A stretch of DNA of 64,000 bases from positions 1 through 64,000 of the forward strand of contig JAHWKK010000019.1 of NCBI GenBank assembly GCA_019347945.1, given 5' to 3'. Shown here one piece after another: positions 1-9,221 of the stretch; the stretch's first letter is position 1, and every line of letters begins with the position of its first letter. Position numbers and translations under genes: made by a program. This DNA comes from Acidobacteriota bacterium. GTDB taxonomy: Bacteria > Acidobacteriota > Thermoanaerobaculia > Gp7-AA8 > JAHWKK01. The notes below the pieces were generated by a model. That model worked only from the letters and a program-made list of their open reading frames with translations, did no database searches and was not told where the DNA came from.

Positions 1-148
1 AAGCTCTAGAGCTTTGCGAATTCAATCAAGTTAAGTTCCAAGTTCAGACCCGACCCCGTCTTGGCTCCTGTTTCGCACCCGGAGGATCTCGAATCACGAG
101 CCTCCTGCCAACCTCAAACCTCCGGGTGCGCTGCACTCCATAGGGCCT

Positions 149-186
149 GTCTCCTGAATCCTGGCTCCTGAACCCTGGCTCCGGTT
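149..186. repeat. degenerate TCCTGRN heptamer repeat in the left-edge spacer
   Basis: Bases 1-204 hold no convincing gene. The stretch has short tandem variants of TCCTGAA / TCCTGGC at roughly 7-bp spacing, the same family as at 40310-40372, and a short CAACCTC-type piece at 108-116. It looks like the right-hand edge of a repeat cluster that begins outside the window. Confidence 0.6.
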
Positions 187-204
187 TCGCACCGGGTCGC
201 GGCC

Positions 205-1626
205 GTGAGTGATCGTTCCGATCGTAAGAAGCTGGTCATCGTCGCCAATCGCCAGCCGTACGCGCACGAACGGACCGAGGAGGGGATCACCGTGTCGCGG
301 CCGGCGAGCGGGCTCGTCACCGGTCTCGAGCCGATGGTCGCGGACGTGGCGGGGACGTGGATCGCGCATGGAGGAGGATCGGCGGACCGTGAAGTGAGTC
401 CCGAAGGGGTCGTTCAGGTCCCTCCCGATGATCCGACGTACGAACTGTCCCGGATCTGGCTCTCGGACGAAGAGATCGAAGGCTACTATCAGGGTTTCGC
501 GAACGAAGCGCTATGGCCCCTCTGCCATCTCGTCTATGTGCGGCCTCGCTTTCGCGAGCGCGACTTCACGATCTACAGCGAGGTGAACGAGAAGTTTGCG
601 GAACGGGCTTCGGCAATCGCCGGCGACGATGGGATCGTGCTCGTCCAGGATTACCATTTCGCGCTCGTGCCCGCGGCGCTGCGCCAAAGAAACCCCGATG
701 TGACGATCTCGACGTTCTGGCACATCCCATGGCCTCCTCGGGAGATCTGGAGGATCTGTCCCTGGGCGCGGGAGCTGATCGAAGGGCTGATCGCATCCGA
801 CATCATCGGGTTCCACATCGACGAGTACGGCGAGGCGTTTCTCGACTGTGCGGATGATCTCGGTTTCGAGGTCGACCGGGAGGCGCGCGAGGTGCGCGCC
901 GGTGAGCATACGGCGGCGATTCGAACCTATCCGATCAGCGTCGAATGGAGCGAAGACCGCCCCTCGCGGCAGTCAGGGCGCGATCTCGCCGCGGAGCTCG
1001 GTCTCGACGGGATGCACATCGCGCTCGGGGTCGACAGGATCGATTACACCAAGGGACTTCCGGAGCGGATCGAGGCGATCGAGCTCTTTCTGGAGAACTA
1101 CCCCGACTGGCATGGCCGCTGGGTCCACGTGCAGCTAGGCTCGCCGAGCAGGACCGCCCTCGATGAGTACGCCACCGTGACCCGGCGCTTCCACGAAGCG
1201 GTCGATCGGGTCAACTCCCGATTTGCGTCGGATGAATGGCGACCGGTCGTTCTGGTCGAAGAAACGCTCTCCCGCGATCAGCTCGACCGTTACTTCGCAA
1301 TGGCCGACACTGCGATCGTGACGTCCCTTCACGACGGGATGAACCTCGTTGCAAAGGAGTACATCGTTTCCTGTGTCGATGATGCGGGGGCGCTCATTCT
1401 CAGCCAGTTCGCCGGCGCCGCCGAGGAGCTCGACGAGGCGATCCAGGTCAACCCGTGGGACACTGTGGAGGTTGCCGGTGCGATCCATGCCGCGGCCGTG
1501 ATGGGTGATGCCGAGCGCACGAAACGAATGACGGCGCTTCGCAACGTCGTGCGCAATCACACGATCCATGACTGGGCACGGCTTTTACTCCGCGATGCAC
1601 GCGAAGTTGCAGCGAGGCGCCAGTGA
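205..1626 (+). CDS. otsA: alpha,alpha-trehalose-phosphate synthase (OtsA, GT20)
   Basis: Cytosolic enzyme that transfers glucose from a nucleotide sugar to glucose-6-phosphate, giving trehalose-6-phosphate. The 473-residue protein has the usual GT20 length and landmarks: VQDYH at 147-151, HIPWPP at 173-178, GVDRIDYTKG at 275-284 with the phosphate-binding Arg/Lys, and DGMNLVAKEY at 377-386. The start is GTG; no TAnnnT box or strong Shine-Dalgarno is obvious before it. The stop overlaps the start of otsB by 4 bases, so the two pathway steps are translationally coupled. Trehalose made this way typically serves in osmotic and desiccation tolerance. Confidence 0.97.
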   Translation: MSDRSDRKKLVIVANRQPYAHERTEEGITVSRPASGLVTGLEPMVADVAGTWIAHGGGSADREVSPEGVVQVPPDDPTYELSRIWLSDEEIEGYYQGFANEALWPLCHLVYVRPRFRERDFTIYSEVNEKFAERASAIAGDDGIVLVQDYHFALVPAALRQRNPDVTISTFWHIPWPPREIWRICPWARELIEGLIASDIIGFHIDEYGEAFLDCADDLGFEVDREAREVRAGEHTAAIRTYPISVEWSEDRPSRQSGRDLAAELGLDGMHIALGVDRIDYTKGLPERIEAIELFLENYPDWHGRWVHVQLGSPSRTALDEYATVTRRFHEAVDRVNSRFASDEWRPVVLVEETLSRDQLDRYFAMADTAIVTSLHDGMNLVAKEYIVSCVDDAGALILSQFAGAAEELDEAIQVNPWDTVEVAGAIHAAAVMGDAERTKRMTALRNVVRNHTIHDWARLLLRDAREVAARRQ

Positions 1627-2354
1627 CGAAAGTCAGACTGCTGCTCGCAAGCGACTTCGACGGTACCCTCGCTCCCATCGTGCCGGTACCGGAGGATGCG
1701 GAGATCGACGAGGATGCGAAGGAGCTCCTGATCCGCGCGTCGCAGATTCCCGGCGTGGTCGTCGCACTTCTTTCGGGCCGCGACCTCGAAGATCTTTACA
1801 ATCGCTCGGGCGGAATCCGGGCGATTCGCAGCGGGTCGCACGGCCGGGAGATCTCGAGCGAGAAGGGGGAGATGATCCGCACCGAGAACGGGATCGAGTC
1901 CCGGCCTCCCGACGAGTGGGTGCGCGATCTGGAGGCGAAGGGATTCCGACTGGAGAAGAAGAAATACGGCGCCGCGCTTCACTGGCGAGGCGTCGAGGGA
2001 GCCAGCGAGGCGTCGCCGGAGGTCGAGGCGTTTCGGGAATGGGCCGCCGGCGAAGGCCTGACACTACAGTCCGGAAGGGCAGTGCTGGAGGCGGCGCGTG
2101 GAAAAAGATCGAAGCGTGACGTGATCGAAGAGCTGACCGACGCCACGGAAGCCGAGCGGGTCGTCTACGCAGGCGACGATCTCACCGACTTCGGCGCGAT
2201 CGAATGGGCGGCTGAACGGGGTGGCGGCTATTTCGTTCGGAGCAGCGAGCGAAATGAAACTCCGCGCAACGCGACCGTCGTAAATGGGATTGGCGAACTT
2301 CTGGAACACTTCGCGAATGAGCTGAGAGATCTCGAAAAGGAGAAAAGAGGATGA
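1623..2354 (+). CDS. otsB: trehalose-6-phosphate phosphatase (OtsB)
   Basis: HAD-superfamily phosphatase removing phosphate from trehalose-6-phosphate, the second step after OtsA. The 243-residue protein shows the HAD motif DFDGTLAP (residues 11-18, nucleophile Asp) and the C-terminal acidic metal motif GDDLTD. It starts with GTG inside the end of otsA and its end overlaps the next ORF start by 4 bases (ATGA). Length and motifs fit TIGR00685-type phosphatases. Confidence 0.95.
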   Translation: MTKVRLLLASDFDGTLAPIVPVPEDAEIDEDAKELLIRASQIPGVVVALLSGRDLEDLYNRSGGIRAIRSGSHGREISSEKGEMIRTENGIESRPPDEWVRDLEAKGFRLEKKKYGAALHWRGVEGASEASPEVEAFREWAAGEGLTLQSGRAVLEAARGKRSKRDVIEELTDATEAERVVYAGDDLTDFGAIEWAAERGGGYFVRSSERNETPRNATVVNGIGELLEHFANELRDLEKEKRG

Positions 2355-2776
2355 AACGAATGACGAGCATCGGGGCGCTGATCGCGGTTTCGCTGATCGT
2401 TGCCTCATGCGGAACCAGCTCGATGAATCCGTTCTCGCGTCCCGCTTCGCGAACGGGGACGTTCAGCGATTTCTTCATGCATGCACCGACCGGGGAGGTC
2501 ATCGGCGTGGAGCTCCGGATCGTCGAGACTTCGACCGGATATCAGGGAGCGCTGCAGATAGGAAGTGGAACGGCGGGAGGGCTCTCACCGCTGGTCATCG
2601 TCGACGTCTATTACGAGGATGAAGATTCACTGTCGTTCACCGTTCCGGCCGATCATGCGTGGGCCGGGCGTTTCGAGGGGAACGTCCGCCGCGACGGGCT
2701 GGTCGGCACCTTCACGCTCTCCTCGGGGGAGGATCGCTTCGTCGTCCTCGACCGCGGCAGGAGCTTCTGGGACTGA
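2351..2776 (+). CDS. putative lipoprotein of unknown function
   Basis: A 141-residue protein with a clear type II signal: a basic N-terminus, a hydrophobic stretch (residues 5-18) and the lipobox VASC with Cys at 20. The mature part is rich in beta-prone and acidic residues and has no motif I recognise. It is overlapped on the left by otsB and followed within 2 bases by the HAD hydrolase, so it sits inside the trehalose operon. A role at the envelope is likely; function unknown. Confidence 0.8.
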   Translation: MKRMTSIGALIAVSLIVASCGTSSMNPFSRPASRTGTFSDFFMHAPTGEVIGVELRIVETSTGYQGALQIGSGTAGGLSPLVIVDVYYEDEDSLSFTVPADHAWAGRFEGNVRRDGLVGTFTLSSGEDRFVVLDRGRSFWD

Positions 2777-2777
2777 C

Positions 2778-3437
2778 GTGCCGATTCGAGGGCTCGTTCT
2801 CGATCTCGACGGGACGCTGATCGACTCGAACGATCAGCACGCCGAGGCGTGGCAGAAGGCGTTCGCGCACTTCGGGCGGATCCATCCGGTCGATCTCGTC
2901 AGAATGCAGATCGGAAAGGGCGGCGATTATCTCGTCCCCGATCTCCTCTCGGCGAAGGAAGTGCGCGAGATCAGTGAGGAGCTGCGGGAGTATCGTTCGC
3001 GCCTCTTCCGGGACTCCTATCGCGAGAGCGTCCGTCCGTTTCCGAAAGTCCGGGAGGCGCTCGAGACGTTTCGTGATCACGGCCTCCGGATGGTGCTCGC
3101 CAGCTCTTCCAATGAGGAGGATCTCGACTGGTTCGTCGAGCTGCTCGGCATCGCCGATCTGCTCGACGGCCGGACTACCGCGGACGACGTCGACGACCCG
3201 AAGCCCGCGCCCGACGTCTTCGAAGCGGCGCTCCGGACGCTCGACATGCCCCCGGAAGAGGTGCTGGTGGTGGGGGATACTCCCTGGGATATCCTCGCCG
3301 CTCATCGGAACGGCCTGGCGATCGCCGCGGTGAGGTCGGGCGGCTTTCCCGACGAGACACTCGAAAAGGCGGAGATCATCGTCGACGACATTCACGAGCT
3401 CGCCACGCATTGGGAGGATTTGCATGCAACAGTCTGA
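2778..3437 (+). CDS. HAD-superfamily hydrolase (phosphoglycolate / beta-phosphoglucomutase-like)
   Basis: A 219-residue haloacid-dehalogenase phosphatase starting at GTG 2778, two bases after the lipoprotein stop; longer in-frame upstream sequence is just the lipoprotein gene read in another frame. Motif I is LDLDGTLIDS near the N-terminus, motif II is LASSSNEED, and motif IV is VVGDTPWDILAA. The helical cap between motifs I and II fits the subfamily I PGP/beta-PGM group. Substrate cannot be read from sequence. Given the trehalose genes beside it a sugar phosphate is possible (inference). Confidence 0.9.
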   Translation: MPIRGLVLDLDGTLIDSNDQHAEAWQKAFAHFGRIHPVDLVRMQIGKGGDYLVPDLLSAKEVREISEELREYRSRLFRDSYRESVRPFPKVREALETFRDHGLRMVLASSSNEEDLDWFVELLGIADLLDGRTTADDVDDPKPAPDVFEAALRTLDMPPEEVLVVGDTPWDILAAHRNGLAIAAVRSGGFPDETLEKAEIIVDDIHELATHWEDLHATV

Positions 3438-4554
3438 ACGCGCGGAATCAGCCAGAGACCTGCATCGGCGGCTTCTGCTCGTCGATGGTCACTGCGATGC
3501 TCCATACCGCCTTCACCGTCACCAGACGGATCTGGGAGAGCGCGACGCCACCGCCCAGGTGACTCTGGAGTCGCTCAGGGAGGGCAATGTCGGCGCGAGC
3601 TTCTTCGTCGTCTATGTACCGCCGGTCTATGCCGGGAACGGCGCAGCGCGATTCGCCCGACGACTCTTCGACATCGTCGACAGACAGGTCGACCGCTATG
3701 AGGAGGATCTCGCGTTTGCCGACTCGACCGCCGGGATCGAGAAGGCCCGGGCGACGGGACGGACCGCGATTCTGATCGGCGTCGAGGGGGGGCACGCCAT
3801 CGAGGACTCGCTCGAGGTCCTCGACGAGTTTCACGAACGGGGGGCGCGCTACATGACCCTCACCCACGTCAACAACAACAACTGGGCGGACTCCTCCGGC
3901 GAGCCGCCGCGTCACGGCGGGCTGACTTCGTTCGGGCGTGAAGTCGTCCGACGGATGAATCGGATCGGAATGATCGTCGACGTTTCCCACGTCTCCGACG
4001 ATACGTTCGATCACGTGCTGGAAGAGACCTCGGTTCCGGTCATCGCAAGCCACTCATCGTGTCGGGCTCTCGCCGCGCATCCTCGAAATCTCACCGATCG
4101 GATGCTCCGCGATCTCGCGAAGAACGGCGGCGTCTGCATGATCAACTTTTTTACGGGATTTCTCGTTCCGGAAGCCGCAGAGGCCCTGACGAGCTCGAAG
4201 AGGAACCGTTCGGGACCGGCCGATGGGGAGTTCGAAGAAGTGGCACGCGACCGGCGCGACTGGGAGGGATTCATCTCCTGGTGGAGAGCCCTCGGGGTGC
4301 CGCCTGGCGACGTCGATACGGTGGTCGACCACATCGTTCACGCCGCGTCGATCGCCGGTCTCGATCATGTGGGGATCGGAACCGATTTCGATGGCGTGCC
4401 GGGTCTGCCGGCCGGTCTCGAGACGCCCCACGGTCTGGTATCTCTGACCGAGCGCCTGCTCGCCCGCGACTTCCGGGAAGAGGAGATTCGCGCGATTTAC
4501 GGGAGCAATTTCATGCGGGTCTTCGGGCAGATCGAATCCGCCGCGCGTCCCTGA
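3424..4554 (+). CDS. membrane dipeptidase, peptidase family M19
   Basis: A 376-residue zinc dipeptidase of the renal dipeptidase family. Metal ligands are visible: DGHCDAPYR near residue 20 (HxD), the bridging Glu in GVEGGHAIED, His in VDVSHVSDD and IASHSSCRA, and the C-terminal Asp in GIGTDFDGV. There is no signal peptide, so it is probably cytosolic, cleaving dipeptides including some D-residue ones. The ATG lies within the last 14 bases of the HAD gene, making it the last member of the otsAB transcription unit. Confidence 0.95.
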   Translation: MQQSERAESARDLHRRLLLVDGHCDAPYRLHRHQTDLGERDATAQVTLESLREGNVGASFFVVYVPPVYAGNGAARFARRLFDIVDRQVDRYEEDLAFADSTAGIEKARATGRTAILIGVEGGHAIEDSLEVLDEFHERGARYMTLTHVNNNNWADSSGEPPRHGGLTSFGREVVRRMNRIGMIVDVSHVSDDTFDHVLEETSVPVIASHSSCRALAAHPRNLTDRMLRDLAKNGGVCMINFFTGFLVPEAAEALTSSKRNRSGPADGEFEEVARDRRDWEGFISWWRALGVPPGDVDTVVDHIVHAASIAGLDHVGIGTDFDGVPGLPAGLETPHGLVSLTERLLARDFREEEIRAIYGSNFMRVFGQIESAARP

Positions 4555-4597
4555 CACGGAGAGTCGGATCGCTTGCTCTCGCAACTTGCAAACACTC

Positions 4598-4790
4598 CTC
4601 AATCCTGAGCAATTGACCGGCGCGTTTCGACGGCGAAGCGGACATGACACCCGTGAGTGCAGAAACAACCGCACTCGCGTACTCAAACCGACGTCATCCT
4701 GAGCGGGCGGTCGGGCGGGCAGGCGAAGGACCTCGCAGGTTGGGACATCAGACCAAGCGAAGCGCTGCAAAGGGTCGACTCCTCGGCAGT
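4598..4790. repeat. ~190-bp dispersed repeat, copy 1
   Basis: The gene-free stretch 4555-5121 carries a repeat closely matching 6558-6745. Shared landmarks are a GACACCCGTGAGTGCAGAAA segment followed by a CGTCATCCTGAGCGGGCGGT segment and a CCTCGCAGGTTGGGACATCA segment. Shorter copies of the second half occur at 17133-17205 and 42848-42925. The rest of the gap (4800-5121) shows nothing I can name apart from the CHRD gene's ribosome site. Confidence 0.8.
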
Positions 4791-5121
4791 TCAGGATGAC
4801 CTCGGGTCTCGTTTCGGAGATCCTGTTGCTTCGGAGGCGGCGATTCGGTAATCCGAAGACCTCGTTCAGTCTGCTGGTGCCCGGGGTGGCGAGAGGGGGA
4901 TCAGTTGCCCGGATCTTCGGATTTTTGTTTTACGGAAACCCCACGTCTGGCAGGCGTCAATTTCGCACGTCGAATCGGTGTTGCCCGACCTTCGTCATCC
5001 TGACGACTGCAGAACTGGGGATCGATCCTGACGGTGTACGGCCTGCAGGTGACCCTTTTCAGCCAGAAGTCATCGAGCGCGAAGGCCGATTCAAAAAAAT
5101 CTGACCGATGCGAAAGGAAAG

Positions 5122-6240
5122 ATGATGAAGAGAATTTGCTTGATACTGATGGTTCTGGTGATGGCGGTTCCCGCCTTCGCTCAGGAGTTCACGGCGACCC
5201 TGACCGGTGCAGCGGAAGTCGGTGGTGGTGATCCGGACGGCTTCGGTAGGGCGAACATCGTGATTGAAGGTACAACGATTCATTTCGAGCTCTTCGTGCT
5301 GTACATCGAACCGCCGACGATGGCGCACATTCACGAGGGCCCAGCCGGGGTGAACGGACCGATCGTGGTCGACTTCATGCCGAACTTCGACGGATCGACT
5401 GCGACCGGCTCGGTGACGGCCAGCCAGAGCGTCATCGACAGGATCCTCGCAAATCCGTCCAGTTTCTACGTCAACGTTCACAATGTGCCCTTTCCGGGCG
5501 GCGCGATCAGGGGACAGCTCGAAGGCGGCGTCAGTGAGACGCTGATCTTCCCCATCGTCGGAAGCACCGAGGGTGTGAACAACACGCGGTTCGTCACGGA
5601 TCTCAGGATCGTCAACCCGACAGATTCACCGGTCGCTGTGACGATTGAAATGTTTGAAGCCAGCTCTGATGGAATCCCTGTCCCGACTGCCACGGAGAAC
5701 ATCACGATTCTGCCGAATGTGCAGGCTGCTTTCGACGATGTCACCGGAGATTTCCTCGGACAGCCCGGAAAAGCGGGAGCGCTCGTTCTCCACGCCGATG
5801 GCGACATCGCCGCCCACGTTCGCGTGATCAACGATCAGCGGGGGATCAACGAGGGAACCGCCGGCATCTCGCTTCGAGGCCAGGCTCCATCGGAAGCGAA
5901 GACCAGCGGAGTTCTGCCGCTTCTCTCGCAGGCTTCTGCGGCTGATCGCGGGTTGGGTCTCGGTTTCCGGACGAACATCGGCTTCTACAATCCGGCTGAT
6001 ACATCCGGGCAGATCAGATTCACGGCGCATGCGGCGAATGGCACGATGATCGGCACCGCAGTCGTCGAGGTCGGGCCCTACCAGCAGACGCAGAAAGGGG
6101 TGTTCGACATGATCGACACGGTGATGGAGGGCAACCGCGTCCAGGACGACTTCTACGTCATCTGGGAGGCCAGCACGCCGGTATTCGTGTACGGAACGAC
6201 CGTTGACAATACGACGGGCGATTCGGTTTTCGTAGACTGA
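5122..6240 (+). CDS. secreted CHRD-domain protein
   Basis: A 372-residue exported protein. Residues 1-20 form a Sec signal peptide ending in AFA. Residues about 22-135 match the CHRD (chordin) domain: the pattern of beta strands with MAHIHEGPAG and NVHNVPFPGGAIRGQL is typical. The remaining ~230 residues form a beta-rich region with repeated TDLRIVNPTD / TNIGFYNPAD-like segments, a feature of secreted proteins in several environmental phyla. An AAAGGAAAG ribosome site precedes the ATG. It stands alone between two repeat-filled spacers; function beyond extracellular or periplasmic location is unknown. Confidence 0.85.
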   Translation: MMKRICLILMVLVMAVPAFAQEFTATLTGAAEVGGGDPDGFGRANIVIEGTTIHFELFVLYIEPPTMAHIHEGPAGVNGPIVVDFMPNFDGSTATGSVTASQSVIDRILANPSSFYVNVHNVPFPGGAIRGQLEGGVSETLIFPIVGSTEGVNNTRFVTDLRIVNPTDSPVAVTIEMFEASSDGIPVPTATENITILPNVQAAFDDVTGDFLGQPGKAGALVLHADGDIAAHVRVINDQRGINEGTAGISLRGQAPSEAKTSGVLPLLSQASAADRGLGLGFRTNIGFYNPADTSGQIRFTAHAANGTMIGTAVVEVGPYQQTQKGVFDMIDTVMEGNRVQDDFYVIWEASTPVFVYGTTVDNTTGDSVFVD

Positions 6241-6279
6241 TCGCAATCTCGCGGCGGCGGCCGAGCCGGCCGTCGCCGC

Positions 6280-6980
6280 TTGCGGGTTGGAGGTTGGAGG
6301 TTTGAAGTTTGAGGTCAAAGCACGTGCTCGCGAGATCAATCATCACCGGGAGAGCGCGGCGCCTGCCGGGTCGGGACCACGCGACCTGGATCCTGTCCCC
6401 AGGTCCCAACCTTCTCCATCCGCCCCGGACGGTCACGTCGCTCAGTACCCGGGCCCCATCAGAAGAGTTCAGAAGGGCGAGTAGCTGAGACTCAGGCTCG
6501 ACTCCGGTGGCGGAGCGGCCGAGATTCCGGAGGTGGCTCTCGCGAACCCGAACATTCGTCATCCTGAGCAAGTGACCGGCGCCTTGCGACGGTGAATCGG
6601 ATATGACACCCGTGAGTGCAGAAACAACCGAACTCGCGTACTCAAACCAACGTCATCCTGAGCGGGCGGTCGGGCGGGCAGGCGAAGGACCTCGCAGGTT
6701 GGGACATCAGCCCAAGCGAAGCGCTGCAGGAGGGTCGAAGTCCAACAATTTCATGGCCGTTTCATCCTGAGCCGCCGAAGGACGGCGAAGGATCTGGTCG
6801 GGGGCTCGTGAACGCAGAGGCGCGCGAGGGCATCACGCGGATTCACGACCCGCCCCCAGATTCTTCGCCCGCGCTCCGCCGGGCTCAGAATGACGAGTGT
6901 TGTGTTTGCGCGAAGCGGCGAGTTTGTCGGGACTGGACCGGTTGTCGGACAGGTCGGACTCCTCGAACCTCCAACCTCCG
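6280..6980. repeat. repeat cluster bracketed by opposed GTTGGAG / CTCCAAC heptamers
   Basis: The 6241-6982 spacer opens with GTTGGAG-type heptamers (6280-6318) and closes with the reverse orientation CTCCAAC (6962-6980). Between them lie copy 2 of the ~190-bp repeat (6558-6745) and a REP-like pair in which a CATCCTGAGCCGCCGAAGGA segment near 6765 is followed, on the opposite strand, by the segment ending GGCTCAGAATGACGAG near 6897. No gene is supported here. Confidence 0.7.
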
Positions 6981-6982
6981 TC

Positions 6983-7035
6983 TTTACATCGAATTTACAT
7001 TGACCGACTTTCCCTTCACAGGCGCTTTCTAGAAT
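6983..7035 (+). promoter_or_regulatory. Pho-box-like direct repeat and -10 element before the phosphate regulon
   Basis: Two perfect TTTACAT heptamers (6983-6989 and 6994-7000) are separated by 4 bp, the 11-bp periodicity of PhoB/PhoP sites. A third, weaker unit TTCACAG lies at 7015-7021, about two helical turns downstream, and a TAGAAT -10 hexamer at 7030-7035 follows 8 bp later. This is the arrangement of an activator-dependent promoter with the box replacing the -35. Downstream lie the porin, pst and pho genes, including phoB itself. Confidence 0.6.
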
Positions 7036-7143
7036 CGGCGTGTGCTGAAGACAAACGAACCCGCAGGCGAGCGTGTCGAAGGAAGACGTTCGCCGGTCTC
7101 GGGACCGGGCAGGTCATTGAGCGGCGATATAGAATCCCGGCGC

Positions 7144-8094
7144 ATGCAGGGTTCGGCCAGGGCAATCAGACGGTTCGCGTTGCTGGCGGCATTCGTTTCC
7201 CTTCCCGCGTTTGCCCAGGACGACGACGCTGCGGTCGAGCGGCTGAAAAACGAGCTCGAGAAGCTGAAAATCTCCGGCTATCTGCAGTCGGAGTATCTGA
7301 CCAGAGACGAGGGGGTCGACGAATTCCGGGTTCGACGAGGACGCCTCAAGTTCACCTACCGGGCAAACGACTATGCGAGCTTCGTGATCCAGCCTGATTT
7401 TTCATCCGCAGGAGTCAGCGTGAAAGATGCGTATCTGGAGGTGACCGAGGACTGGACCGGCTGGGACAACACGCTGACTGCCGGGCAGTTCAAATGGCCG
7501 TTTGGCTTCGAGGTGCTCCAGTCCTCGAGCAATCGCGAGGTTCCGGAGCGCGCGCGGGTCATCCGGGAGCTGTTTCCCGGCGAGCGCGACCGGGGCATGA
7601 TGTTCTCCGGAGAGATTCCGGGGGGACGTTACGACTACCGGATCGGGGTCTTCAATGGAAACGGGACGTCCGATTCAGAGGAGGTAGACTCGGCAAAAGA
7701 CATCGTAGGGCGTTTTGGCGTCGGCTTCGGAGCGGTTCGCGGGGGAGTTTCCGGCTACCAGGGGGAAAGCAACGGCATGGACAAGACGCGCGCCGGTTTC
7801 GACGTTCAATGGGACACGCCGCTACCGGGTGTCGAGTTGAGGGCCGAGTGGATGACCGGTGAGGAAGAGGGAGCCGATGTCGACGGGTGGTACACCTATG
7901 CGATCTGGGATTTCACCGAACGGCAGACTCTCACCGTCCGAGTCGATGAGTACGACGACGAGATCGAGGCGATTACGACATTCGTAGGGGCGTACTCGTA
8001 CGAGGTGACTTCGAACACGAAACTGATGGTTGCGCTCGAGCATCCCGACGAGGGAGGCGATGTCGGGACGCTGAGGTTTCAATACAAGTTCTGA
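7144..8094 (+). CDS. phosphate-selective porin (OprO/OprP-like)
   Basis: A 316-residue outer-membrane beta-barrel. The start at ATG 7144 is chosen because it gives a clean signal peptide (hydrophobic core then AFAQ near residue 24); a GTG at 7042 in the same frame would add 34 unlikely residues. A short coiled segment (AVERLKNELEKLKISGYLQ) precedes the barrel, as in OprP-family porins, and the protein ends in an aromatic-containing strand, FQYKF. It is the first gene downstream of the Pho-box-like site and directly precedes pstS, which supports phosphate uptake across the outer membrane. A TAGAAT at 7130-7135 lies 8 bases before the ATG. Confidence 0.85.
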   Translation: MQGSARAIRRFALLAAFVSLPAFAQDDDAAVERLKNELEKLKISGYLQSEYLTRDEGVDEFRVRRGRLKFTYRANDYASFVIQPDFSSAGVSVKDAYLEVTEDWTGWDNTLTAGQFKWPFGFEVLQSSSNREVPERARVIRELFPGERDRGMMFSGEIPGGRYDYRIGVFNGNGTSDSEEVDSAKDIVGRFGVGFGAVRGGVSGYQGESNGMDKTRAGFDVQWDTPLPGVELRAEWMTGEEEGADVDGWYTYAIWDFTERQTLTVRVDEYDDEIEAITTFVGAYSYEVTSNTKLMVALEHPDEGGDVGTLRFQYKF

Positions 8095-8127
8095 TGAACG
8101 CGGCCAAAGGGCCGCGGAGGAGATCCG

Positions 8128-9210
8128 ATGAGACGGTTTCAGGGTATTTTTGCAGCGTTCTTCGCAGTCATTGCGTTGGCGGGTTGTGGAGGGGGCGAAT
8201 CCGCGACCGGCGACAGCGCCGCAGCGGGGGGCGCCTCGGGCGAGATCAGCCTCGACGGCTCGAGCACGGTTTTCCCGATCACCGAAGCGATCGCCGAGGA
8301 GTTCAGAAGGAACCATCCCGGAGCGCGGGTCTCGATCGGGGTGTCGGGTACGGGTGGTGGATTCAAGAAGTTCTGTGCCGGAGAGACCGACATCCAGAAC
8401 GCCTCGCGCATCATCAAGGAATCCGAGATCGCAGCATGCGCGGAGGCGGGGATCGAGTGGATCGAGCTTCCGGTGGCCTACGATGGGCTTGCCGTCGTTG
8501 TGAATCCGGAGAACGACTGGGTGAATATGATTACGGTCGAGGAGCTCAGGACGATATGGGAGCCGGCCGCGCAGGGAGAGATCATGCGGTGGAGCGACGT
8601 CCGTCCCGGCTGGCCGGACACGGAGCTTCATCTTTACGGTCCTGGAGTCGATTCGGGGACCTTCGATTACTTCACCCTGGCAATCAACGGAGAAGAGGGA
8701 GCGAGTCGCGGCGACTTCACGGCCAGCGAGGACGACAACGTGCTCGTCCAGGGGATCGCGAACGACCGGAACGCGCTCGGGTTCTTCGGATTCGCCTATT
8801 ACGATGAGAACAGGAGCCGGCTGAAGATCGTCCCCGTCGATGACGGCGATGCGAGCAACGGCGCTGGCGCGATCGTTCCCTCCATCGACACGGTGCGCAA
8901 CTCGACATACCAACCGCTTTCCCGGCCAATCTTCATTTATGTTCGAAAAGATGCGCTGGAAGAGCCGGTCGTTGCCGAGTTCATCGATTTCTATCTCGAA
9001 AATGCGGAGGATCTGGTAGGAGAGGTCGGCTACATACCGCTTCCGGCCAATGCATACAGGATGGCGCAGGCCAGGGTGGACGACCGGATAACCGGCTCGA
9101 TGTTCGAGGACGCTGGCTCGCAAGTGGGTGTCTCGATCGAAGACCTGCTCAACGTCGAATCCCGGTCCGCTGCGCCAGACCGGCCGGCCGAAACGACGAC
9201 GACCGAGTAG
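8128..9210 (+). CDS. pstS: phosphate ABC transporter substrate-binding protein PstS
   Basis: Periplasmic phosphate-binding component, 360 residues, with a lipobox LAGC (Cys about residue 20), so a lipoprotein. Phosphate-binding segments are visible: [10 protein letters not shown], the [10 protein letters not shown] loop and the DSGTFDYF segment. It lies 33 bases after the porin with a GGAGGAG ribosome site, and 11 bases before pstC. The length is typical. Confidence 0.97.
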   Translation: MRRFQGIFAAFFAVIALAGCGGGESATGDSAAAGGASGEISLDGSSTVFPITEAIAEEFRRNHPGARVSIGVSGTGGGFKKFCAGETDIQNASRIIKESEIAACAEAGIEWIELPVAYDGLAVVVNPENDWVNMITVEELRTIWEPAAQGEIMRWSDVRPGWPDTELHLYGPGVDSGTFDYFTLAINGEEGASRGDFTASEDDNVLVQGIANDRNALGFFGFAYYDENRSRLKIVPVDDGDASNGAGAIVPSIDTVRNSTYQPLSRPIFIYVRKDALEEPVVAEFIDFYLENAEDLVGEVGYIPLPANAYRMAQARVDDRITGSMFEDAGSQVGVSIEDLLNVESRSAAPDRPAETTTTE

Positions 9211-9221
9211 ATCGTTCGCTG

